A DNA stretch of 16,225 nt from Allomyces macrogynus ATCC 38327 (taxonomy: Eukaryota; Blastocladiomycota; Blastocladiomycetes; Blastocladiales; Blastocladiaceae), in NCBI GenBank assembly GCA_000151295.1, contig GG745345.1:642308-658532 (forward strand). Reading direction: 5' to 3'. A program made the translations under genes and the position numbers. Numbering within the stretch: position 1 is the stretch's first letter; every line of letters begins with the position of its first letter. Under the pieces are notes generated by a model. It worked only from the letters and a program-made list of their open reading frames with translations, made no database searches and was not told the origin of the DNA. This document shows, one piece after another, positions 1-8,273 of this stretch.

Positions 1-182
1 GGGGGGGGAGGTGGGGGGGTTTACGAGCGGGGGGACGATAACGAACGAGCGCCCGACATGGACACGCGAAAGCGGCCAGGACAGCCCTCAGAGACCAACC
101 GACGAGAAAAAAAAATAGACGACGAAGACGAAACACTACCGACTGACCGACCGAACGACCAACGACACGCGGCCCGCATCAC
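1..182. other. Ran 3' flank at the window edge
   Basis: Begins with a G-rich run, then C/A-rich sequence. On the minus strand, a T9 tract at about 110-118 follows the Ran stop by some 65 nt and may belong to its 3' UTR. No other gene was seen. Confidence 0.4.
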
Positions 183-1328
<1,146 letters not shown>

Positions 1329-2346
1329 GGTTGACGATGTGTGCAGGTCAGGCAGGTCGCTCGCAGAGGGGTGGGTCGTGCCAACGTCGAGAGACGAAAG
1401 AGAAAAGACGACTGCGGGGCGGCAGGCAAGCTTGCGAAACTCGACCCAGTGTTGCCGTGGCCTGGTTTTTGGGCGGGTTTCTCACTTGCTTTTCGCACGG
1501 CCACGCAACGCCTCCGTCGCCCCCGGGGTCCCCCGCATGACCGCACGTGGCCCGTTGCTGCCTCGACTTGCGCCGCTTTCGCGCGACGCGACGTCGGTTG
1601 ACGACATGAAGACGCCCCACGACGATGTATTGGTCGTATCATCTTCACAACCGATATGAACGCTGGCTCTCGTGGCGTCGCCATACGCTTGGGCAAGATT
1701 GACGTCAGCGAAGACGATGCCGACGCGGTGGTTTACTCAGAGTTGGAAATGTCACAGCAATGAATTGGATTACCCTTGTTGAAAGCCTCGTTTTGTGCTC
1801 ATTGGCTCTGTCTGGCGCCGGCGGCTCATCGCGCGCGTCGCTGGCCTTGTGGCAGCGCTCGCGGTGTTGCGAAGTGGTGCGTTTCCAAACGTTGCAGGTT
1901 CAGAGCGGGCGATGTGTGCGGTGATCCTGATCATGACGAGCCGCGCGCGAGACAGGTGAGACGCGGAGTTCAAGTGAGAATGTGGTCAGCACCGTTCCTT
2001 CAACACCAATTCATGATCGCTCTTCATGATTGATCCATGAACAAGCTCAACGCACACCATTTTACACCACTCTCCATGTTTTCCTCTCCCCACCCCACCC
2101 CCTCGGCGCCCGCCATGATCGATCTGAACGCGACCGTCATGACCGCACGCGTCCCTGCTGCCTCTCGCGACCTCACCCCTTCAAATACCCCCACCCGCAT
2201 CGCGCCATCGCTCCTCGACACTCTCCTCTCGCGACGCAAATCTGCACCCTCTCCACCCGTCGCTGGCCGACACGGACCCCAACCATCCTCACTGCACGCG
2301 CACACTCCGCTCTTTTGATCCACGCAACCCCCGCACCTCGTCCACC
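1329..2346. promoter_or_regulatory. Divergent intergenic region between Ran and the secreted protein gene
   Basis: About 1 kb between the two outward-facing starts. It holds no reading frame that resembles a protein I recognise. It should contain both promoters. Visible elements are a perfect TGACGTCA palindrome at 1700-1707, an inverted CCAAT (ATTGG) near 1800, and a pyrimidine-rich leader of about 250 nt before the ATG at 2347. No TATA box at a convincing distance was seen for either gene. Confidence 0.5.
1700..1707. promoter_or_regulatory. CRE-like palindrome TGACGTCA
   Basis: A perfect 8-bp TGACGTCA, the consensus bound by CREB/ATF-type bZIP factors. It lies 372 bp upstream of the Ran start and 640 bp upstream of the secreted-protein start. 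The match is seen directly; function is inferred, and an 8-mer can occur by chance. Confidence 0.3.
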
Positions 2347-3561
2347 ATGCGCGTCCCCAAGCAGCTGGCCCTGCTCGTTGCCGCGCTCTTCATCGCGCTC
2401 TTGTCCCCCGCGGCGGCCGACGCGCAACCGACTGTGGCCGTCACCGCCGCCGCCGCGCCCTCCGCGCCCGCCGCGGCGTCGCCGACTGAGGAGTCGCAGT
2501 TTGAGATCGAATCCATGCAGCGTCGCCGGCGCAATGGAGGCGGGCAGCAGAACGGCGGGCAGAAGAACGGCGGCGGTGGCCAGCAAAACGGTGGCCAGAA
2601 GAACGGGGGCACGCAACCCAAGCCGACCGCAACGCGCAAGCAGCAACAGCCGCAGCGCACGGGCACGACGGGCGGGAAGAAGAAGGCGGTCGGTTCACCG
2701 GCGCCGGTCGCAGGCACGACCAAGAAGGCCGGCGGTACGACCACCAAGGCTGGCGGGAAGGCGCCGGCGCCGACGGCAGGCGCGGGGAATAAAACCGGTG
2801 GAACCACGGGCGGCAAGAACGGTAACACGGGCGGTAAGACGGGGAATACGGGTGGCAAGACGGGCAAGACGGGCGGCAAGACCGGGAACGCGGGCAAGAA
2901 GGCGGGCGACGCAGCCAACGCCAACGGCAAGCTCAACAATGGTGCGGCATTCTGCAAGTCGGCCGGGTTCGGCAACGCGATTGCCGACGGCACGCAAAAG
3001 CGTACCGTGACGTGCTCGCAGACGGTGCAGGGCGTGATTCCGGCGTTCGACAAGATGGTCTCGACGATTATTCTCACGCCCGCGTCGGGCACGCGTGTCA
3101 AGCGCGGTCAAGATATCGCCGTCTCGGTGCGCACGCAGAACATGCAGCTCGGGTTCTTTGAGGATCCGGCGTCGCGGTATTACCTCTCGCCGCAGACGCT
3201 CAACGGGCAGGGCGTGATTGAGGGCCACCAGCACGTTGCGCTGCAGCGGCTCGGGAACGGGCAGGCGCCGCCGGACCCGCGGTCCGAACAGCTCTCGTTC
3301 TTCAAGGGGCTCGACCAGAAAAGCAACAACAATGTCTTGACCGTCACGATCCCGGGGGCCAATCTCACGCAGGCTGGGACCTACCGACTGTGCACGATCA
3401 CGGGCACGCGGTCGCACCAGCCTGTCATTATGCCTGTCGCGCGGCGCGGGGTCGCAAGGACGATTGCATTCGGTTCGACGTCGTCTAAGCCTTGCATTGC
3501 GCGGGTTATTTTTCTCTGGTCGCTGCTGCGCAAGTGGGTAATTCGTGGAATGGTAGCTTGA
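2347..3561 (+). CDS. Secreted Gly/Lys/Asn-rich protein with conserved fungal-type C-terminal domain; probable 3' frameshift
   Basis: Signal peptide at residues 1-26: Lys/Arg near the N-terminus, a Leu/Ala core, and an ADA|Q cleavage site. Then a cationic low-complexity region of roughly residues 50-195, rich in NGG, QQNGG, GGKTGN and GTTKKAGG units, and a folded-looking domain from FCKSAGF (Cys about 203) to the end. That domain carries GHQHVALQRL, LSFFKGLDQ and AGTYRLCTITG, then HQPVIMPVARRG. From memory this resembles a family of small secreted proteins common in fungi, of unknown biochemical role; I cannot name a database entry. No intron is seen. The ATG has the context CCACCATGC. Read as it stands, the frame runs to 3561, but its last 30 residues are unlike the family. 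After the GGGG at 3448-3451 the other frame reads KDDCIRFDVV and stops at 3486-3488, which looks like the true end. Likely a cell-wall or extracellular matrix protein. Confidence 0.75.
   Translation: MRVPKQLALLVAALFIALLSPAAADAQPTVAVTAAAAPSAPAAASPTEESQFEIESMQRRRRNGGGQQNGGQKNGGGGQQNGGQKNGGTQPKPTATRKQQQPQRTGTTGGKKKAVGSPAPVAGTTKKAGGTTTKAGGKAPAPTAGAGNKTGGTTGGKNGNTGGKTGNTGGKTGKTGGKTGNAGKKAGDAANANGKLNNGAAFCKSAGFGNAIADGTQKRTVTCSQTVQGVIPAFDKMVSTIILTPASGTRVKRGQDIAVSVRTQNMQLGFFEDPASRYYLSPQTLNGQGVIEGHQHVALQRLGNGQAPPDPRSEQLSFFKGLDQKSNNNVLTVTIPGANLTQAGTYRLCTITGTRSHQPVIMPVARRGVARTIAFGSTSSKPCIARVIFLWSLLRKWVIRGMVA
2521..2935 (+). repeat. In-gene low-complexity repeats (Gly/Asn/Lys units)
   Basis: Imperfect short tandem units within the secreted protein gene: first AACGGCGGGCAG-type units encoding NGGQ (about 2545-2610), then about six units of ACGGGCGGCAAG type encoding TGGKTGN or TGGKTGK (about 2825-2910). 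They stay in frame and encode a flexible, strongly basic spacer. This kind of repeat commonly varies in length between strains. Confidence 0.7.
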
Positions 3562-4206
3562 TTGCATTTCCTTGTCATGTTGTTCTCAGTCTTCATTGGC
3601 GGTGCTGGTTCACCGCTCTCAGATCGGCGTGGATTTGTTTTGGATTTCCATTTGCGTGGTCGAACCGCATCTGTGGCAGAAGGTTATAAAGATTCAAGTC
3701 AACGATTGCATGTATTTCTGACCTGCATCGGTGCATGATGCTTCGCAAAATTGAGTCGCAGCTTGGGGCGTGTCATCATATACGTCACAGTTCCTTCACG
3801 CTGGACCGTCACCGCATGTCACGGCTGTGGAAAGTCATAGACGGTCAGAGAAGATGTGTGTCATACCGCTTCGGGGACCCGCCTTTGCTCCAGAAGCAGT
3901 ATTTGCTTATCACGCTGCCAGTGCCGAAACTTCTGGGTCGCAATACATGGCAAGTGTGGGCCGAATGTGGCACCAAGCCTGTGGGGTTGGCCGGCTTGGT
4001 GGAAGGGCAATACGAAAACGAGAAACGAGAAACGAGAAACGAGAGAAACCGGGAAACGAGGTGGACACCTTGTCCGTCGGAAATGAATCTCTACGACATG
4101 TTGGAATGCCATCCCTCGTGGTCATCAGAGTCTCCCTTGAGCCCCCAGGAGCAACAGACCAAACATCGAATACAGGATCCGAATTTGCGTGCTTCATGTG
4201 ACATGC
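3562..4206. other. Intergenic stretch with no recognised gene
   Basis: No frame here gives a recognisable protein. It contains the 3' flank of the secreted-protein gene and, at 4013-4060, a short minisatellite. Plus-strand frames are open at 3735-4397, but the translation has no domain I recognise. The 5' portion of the broken gene beginning near 4207 may lie here unrecognised. Confidence 0.4.
4013..4060 (+). repeat. Minisatellite, unit GAAACGA
   Basis: Four to five consecutive 7-bp GAAACGA units followed by degenerate GAGAAAC and GGGAAACGAG copies. The array is purine-rich on the plus strand. No coding or regulatory role is evident; it looks like simple-sequence slippage. Confidence 0.8.
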
Positions 4207-5169
4207 ATGTCAAAGACGTGTGCCAGACTCGCCCAAGGGTTCTTCAAGTCGGCGCACTTGATGATGGGCTATTCAATTGCCGAACCAATTCCGACCAACT
4301 CTCCCGGCCGTGGACTTGCTCGGGTGTTTTCTGCACAGTTTCGACGCGCCATGCCTACGCTCAAGGCACGAGCATACTTGTCGGTCCTGTTTCGTGATCG
4401 GCGCTTTGAGCAGGATATTGAGCCCGCCCAAATGTCGACCAACCACTTGCGGACATTGGGCCTCGCCGTGTCGGACCTGGTAGTGACTGGGGCACTTGAT
4501 TTGTCTCGTTTTGACCACATGCACGCCAATTTCAGCGGACGTTCGCTATCTGGCGTCGCAGAAACACTTGGCGTGCCTTCCAGTTGTGCTCTCCCACGTG
4601 GTACCCGCATCGCGCCTGCCCTGCTGCTCAACTTCGTTTGAGACCTTGCGTCCAGTGAGCACGAGCTTTTGCAGTTCGACACGCTCGGGTTGCACGTGCG
4701 ATGCCTTCAAGTTCTCGAGGGTGTGATGGAACGGACCAGGGACAAGCTACACGCGCAATTCGACACTTGCGTGATCGAGGATACGGTTGAGAAGGGCAAC
4801 CTCATGTTTCTTGTCGTATCCCTGTTCCGGGATTGGTGGTTCACGACCCGAGAAGGCGCATTGCATTATATTCAGGACGGCGAACTACCCAGGTTCTCCC
4901 TTGACATGAGGCGCGACGCGAGCGAGTTTTTGGGGCAGTGGACCCGCGCGAACGGCGACGAGGCTGTGTTGGCACTCGCAGCTGTCGGAAATCGAGCGCC
5001 CTGCTCCTGCTCAAGTCAAGAGCGAGAAGAGACCATTGATAGCGTTGGCCATATTGTGCAGGTAAGCGTGCGAGCCGAGGTGCGGAGCAACATCTGTCAT
5101 CGCTTCGCGCCCAGGCAAATCAATACTCAAAGATCGCACCGATGCTGTAACGTGCGGAAGCGAATATAA
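4207..5169 (+). pseudogene. Copy C: inverted F-box/LRR-like family member with an in-frame stop
   Basis: One plus-strand frame from 4207 to 5169 is open except for TGA at 4639-4641, which could come from CGA by a single C-to-T change. The codons look coding on both sides of the stop. The translation aligns weakly but along its length with the minus-strand copy at 6136-7840. LRTLGLAVSDLVVTGAL parallels VHVLDMSNLSVTAGEL. Around residue 180, AQFDTCV with a later GNLM parallels VQFCVRM with a later GELM. Near the end REGALHY parallels REGFEYE. The upstream CARLAQGFFKSAHL resembles an LRR segment of the other copy (VRKLAPKLCHLRHL). No F-box-like N-terminus was found upstream. The last about 160 nt overlap copy A on the other strand, so the natural end is probably near 5000. 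It could be a real gene with an intron covering the stop, but I found no GT-AG pair that clearly keeps this frame. Confidence 0.45.
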
Positions 5170-5461
5170 CGTACGGAAGCGAAAAAAACGTGCATTGCGG
5201 CAAAAGCTGATCAAAATCAAGTACCTCGGCAGCGTTGTTGAATGACACGAGGAAACCATGTGTTTTGCTGGATGGGATCACAGCAAATCCATGGTCAAGC
5301 AGATCACGGTTGTGCGTCAGGGCGCAGCAAGTCGCGCGCAGGTTGAGAGCATCCGTTTTCGAAGGGAGCAGCGGTACGATCAGGTTGGAAACGACGTGCA
5401 AGACATGAAGGATTGACGTCAAGCGCATGCTATGATCTCGGTCACCATCTTCGAGCACCAT
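5012..5461 (-). pseudogene. Copy A: truncated F-box-like N-terminal module, disrupted
   Basis: From ATG at 5461 (minus) a frame encodes MVLEDGDRDHS, then LHVLHVV, DALNLRATCCAL, NRDLLDHGFAVIPSSK and VLDFD. This matches the start of the copy at 7202-7840 nearly residue by residue (LHVLHVV, DALNLRATCHAL, NRDLLDREFALIPASK, LVDFD). The Leu-rich helix pattern with RATC.AL..NRDLLD resembles an F-box fold, which is inference. Within 5148-5185 a 19-bp direct duplication shifts the frame. The homology resumes in the next frame (VTASVRSLSID, APHLGSH, NAINGLFSLL against AASVQALNIR, SPHLALP, DATNGLLPAL) and then ends at a stop near 5012. No downstream LRR part follows in place, so the copy is truncated as well as shifted. 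Confidence 0.6.
5148..5185. repeat. 19-bp tandem duplication inside copy A
   Basis: Two adjacent 19-bp units, TAACGTGCGGAAGCGAATA (5148-5166) and TAACGTACGGAAGCGAAAA (5167-5185), differ at three positions. The related copy at about 7500-7520 has only one GTACGGAAGC at the matching place. Nineteen is not a multiple of three, so the duplication accounts for the frame change in copy A. Confidence 0.85.
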
Positions 5462-5887
5462 GGCACCAAACTGTGCATCCGACGATTCATTGCCACAGGG
5501 ATCACGGGCAAAGAAACGGGCAATGAGCTCGTGAAGACTGCATGGTTCCCTTGCTGCAAGTCTTGCTCAGAGGATACAAGAGTGCTGTCGTGAAAAGTGG
5601 CGGCCAGATGATTGCGCTTTGGTCGAGCAGCAATCACGTTTGAGAGCTGACAGTGGCTGGCGGCCTCACGCACTCATCAAACATGCAGCAGCCCAAAGGA
5701 TGGTCCGCGCCAAGCCTTCTCCAGCTGTTCATGTCTTAACAACCACAACCAGCTCCTTGATCAACGAAAAAGACACAAGTAACCCAGGGAATACAGACTC
5801 AAGCAATCCTCAATTGTTTGATGAATCTTTTGGTGACCCACGCACATTCAACCCATTCAATTGTTCTGCCTCGGTCATCATCACTGT
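5462..5887. other. Stretch with no supported gene
   Basis: Lower-GC sequence between the start of copy A and the duplicated 3'-end relic. Short frames are open on both strands, but none gives a protein with recognisable motifs or homology to neighbours. It may contain the promoter of copy A. Confidence 0.4.
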
Positions 5888-6020
5888 CCACCGTCGTCTA
5901 CTACTACTCCGTTCCGTCCTCAGTAACGCACGCATCGTGAACACTGTCGTACACGAGCCGCTCACGCTGGGTCTTTTAAAGGCAGCGACACTCAAAATAC
6001 CATACGACCAACCGATTACC
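5888..6020 (-). pseudogene. Relic of the 3' end of an F-box/LRR-like copy
   Basis: On the minus strand this segment encodes VYDSVHDACVTE before tandem stops, parallel to YEAVHDACITE at the end of the copy that stops near 6136. The DNA at 5921-5942 (CAGTAACGCACGCATCGTGA) nearly repeats 6159-6180, and similarity extends on both sides for roughly 130 bp. In the matching frame there is an internal TAA (minus strand, near 5975), so this is a dead duplicate of the C-terminal coding end. It may be the missing 3' end of copy A or a separate duplication. Confidence 0.55.
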
Positions 6021-6135
6021 CGCCTGTATTCATTGATGTTGATTTGAAGCCGAGTATATTGTCTTGGGCAGCACTCGGCGCCACACCCGTCCGACCAACC
6101 CTCTCGCCGCCAATACTTAATGTTCATTCCTCCGC

Positions 6136-7840
6136 CTACTGCTGCCCCAGCTCGACTTCAGTGATGCACGCATCGTGAACAGCCTCATACTCGAACCCTT
6201 CACGTCGAATCTTGTCGAGGAACCGACGTCCAAGTAACCAAACAACTGGCCAATCGCTTCTGTCACTTTCTGCTGATACATTCCGCGCCTTTTGGCCAAG
6301 CAGTATCGACGGAGGAGGTACAAGATGCGGGGACTGGCACTGGAGTATAGGCGGACCGCAGACATGATACTGCATGCGCATCAGCTCGCCATTGTGCAGT
6401 CGATGCAGCATACGGACGCAAAATTGCACTGTGACTCGTGTTGGCGGGTCCTGCATGCGCACGAGTCGGACCAAGGCCGCCATCTTGGCATTGCTGTTCC
6501 AGTCATGCAATAGATCGCTCTCCCAGTCCAACACCAAGATCAGTCCAGTGGACGATGTTCCCATGGTTTTGGTAGGATCATGTTCACATGCGTGAGCCCA
6601 AGTGGAAGCTTACCCACCCAAGAAGTGGCGCGGCGCGGGGATTTTCCATGGGATCGAAGAGCGAATGCCAGGAGCGTGTTTGGGGACCCCGGATCAGTAT
6701 TGTGGGTGAGCTCACCAGCGGTGACCGATAGATTCGACATGTCAAGTACGTGCACATTGCGCCGTGCGATCCGAAAAAGCGTCAACAGTGCACCCCCGGA
6801 AGATTTGTACGAGTTGAAGATCAGCATCTTGAGGGGGCGGCTGGGTGGGTGGGGAGGGAAAGAGAATGTCGCGCAGGCATGCAAGCGTGCTGGGATGCAA
6901 TTTCTGGCCGTGCAAACGCAGGTGTCTCAAGTGGCACAGCTTTGGGGCAAGCTTGCGCACACGCATTTTTCGGTTGGCGACATGGAATCGATGGACAGCT
7001 CAGAGAGGGCGTACATCGCATTGATTTCATCGGCCCACGTTCCAAGATTAACCTCGTTGGTACGAAGGGATGACGGCGCCAGTGCACGAACGGGACGGCT
7101 CACGAGGCAGTTGAGAAACGCTCCAACGCGGATGCGAATGACCGTGACCGAGCTCACATAGACAATCCATTCATGGTCCTCGAGAATATGGAACATAATG
7201 TTCACGGGAAGAAAAAGAGAAATGCTGTCAAGCCGCGGTCGCAGAAATGAAAGTTGGCTTCCTCCGCAGCACAAGCATCCGCGGCCATGGATTTGTCATT
7301 CCTTGGTGCCCTGACACCAACCAGATCGAGCCATTGCGTCGGGTACACGGGACGTTCGAGATGGTGAAGGTGCTCCAGATGAGCCAACGCCGGCAACAGC
7401 CCATTCGTGGCATCAGCCGTGTCATGTGGGAGCAAAGGCAAGGCCAGGTGCGGTGAGACAGAGAGGACTGATCGCGTTGGCGAGCGAATGTTCAATGCCT
7501 GTACGGAAGCCGCAAGCTGTCGGATTGAGCAGAATGCGCGCTCCAGGTGACCCGGGTCAAAATCCACGAGTTCGACTTTGTTCTTGAGCGCCGCCAGAAA
7601 GTCAAGAGATTTGCTGGCTGGGATCAGAGCAAACTCACGGTCGAGCAGGTCACGATTGAGCACCAGGGCATGGCAAGTCGCGCGCAAGTTGAGAGCATCC
7701 AATGTCGACGCGAGAAACAGCGTAAGAACGCCGGCCACGACGTGCAAAACATGAACGTTCGGCCGCGGGCTCAAATCACGCTCCTGCAGATCGTCGTGGT
7801 TGCCTTCCAGCTCAGTGGCCGTAAAGAGAGCGACGGGCAC
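6136..7840 (-). pseudogene. Copy B: F-box/LRR-like gene, multi-exon or decayed
   Basis: Minus-strand family member. At the 5' end (7202-7840) it has an F-box-like N-terminus: LHVLHVV, DALNLRATCHAL, NRDLLDREFALIP. LRR-like segments then follow in changing frames: ALSELSIDSMSPTEK (about 6970-7015), VRKLAPKLCHLRHLRLHG (about 6900-6957), and LIFNSYKSSGGALL then VHVLDMSNLSVTAGEL (about 6700-6835). A C-terminal part at 6136-6564 ends YEAVHDACITEVELGQQ. Some frame changes could be introns: 7225-7346 has GT-AG ends and joins in phase. The change at 6966-6970 fits loss of one A from a poly-A run. No ATG opens the N-terminal frame; it begins at GTG after a stop, where copy A has ATG. The likely role, if functional, would be a substrate-recognition subunit of an SCF ubiquitin ligase; this rests on fold resemblance only. 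Confidence 0.5.
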
Positions 7841-8273
7841 TGTGCTCGGGGACTTTCTGCTGCAGGTTCATCGTGGAAGAATGACTCGAGGGTCGCAGGA
7901 ATATTGTCGTTGGTCTTGCGGGTCTGTCCTTGTCGTGCAAGATCAGACTGGAGTCTGGTCGCGATTGCAGGAGGTGCGACTGGAATCATGATATGTAAAC
8001 TAACCTCATTGACGTGCTCACGACGCTGGACAGTTCCACTTCAAGGCTGCATGAGGTCCGGGAGCTTGCAAGGCTTCAAGTCGCCTCTGCATTGATCACG
8101 ACGATCAAACACCTCACCAATATACACCCCGTCCGCAATCCCTTCCCCGGGCGACCTCTGCCTCCGACTCGCTGCAATTGAATCCAGCTCGCCTGCCGAC
8201 CCGACCATCGCTGATTCCCCGCCGTCCCGAGCCCTCGACCGTCACCAACCACCCCCGACGCTCGGTCACCAAG
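7841..8273. promoter_or_regulatory. 5' region of the DNAI2 gene and upstream of copy B
   Basis: Divergent region with no supported coding sequence. A CCAAT motif occurs near 8115, and the 150 nt before the DNAI2 ATG are C-rich and purine-poor, like other leaders in this window. A plus-strand ATG at 8178 is in frame with the DNAI2 start, but the extension is unlike the family and was not used. Confidence 0.4.

Noticed and set aside
2030..3010. Plus-strand frame overlapping the secreted-protein gene
   Set aside because: Arg/Pro/Ser-rich out-of-frame reading of a GC-rich repeat; the frame with the signal peptide is clearly the coding one.
4013..4060. GAAACGA array as a CRISPR
   Set aside because: No spacers; contiguous 7-bp units in a eukaryotic genome.
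4601..4655. GT-AG intron to remove the stop at 4639 in copy C
   Set aside because: 55 nt would change frame. Other nearby pairs also fail to keep the frame, except a 195-nt option that deletes coding-like sequence.
5619..6047. Plus-strand frame of 142 codons
   Set aside because: Antisense to the duplicated 3'-end relic and without recognisable motifs.
7547..8095. Plus-strand frame of 182 codons
   Set aside because: Antisense to the F-box-like N-terminus of copy B, whose minus-strand reading has a clear paralogue.
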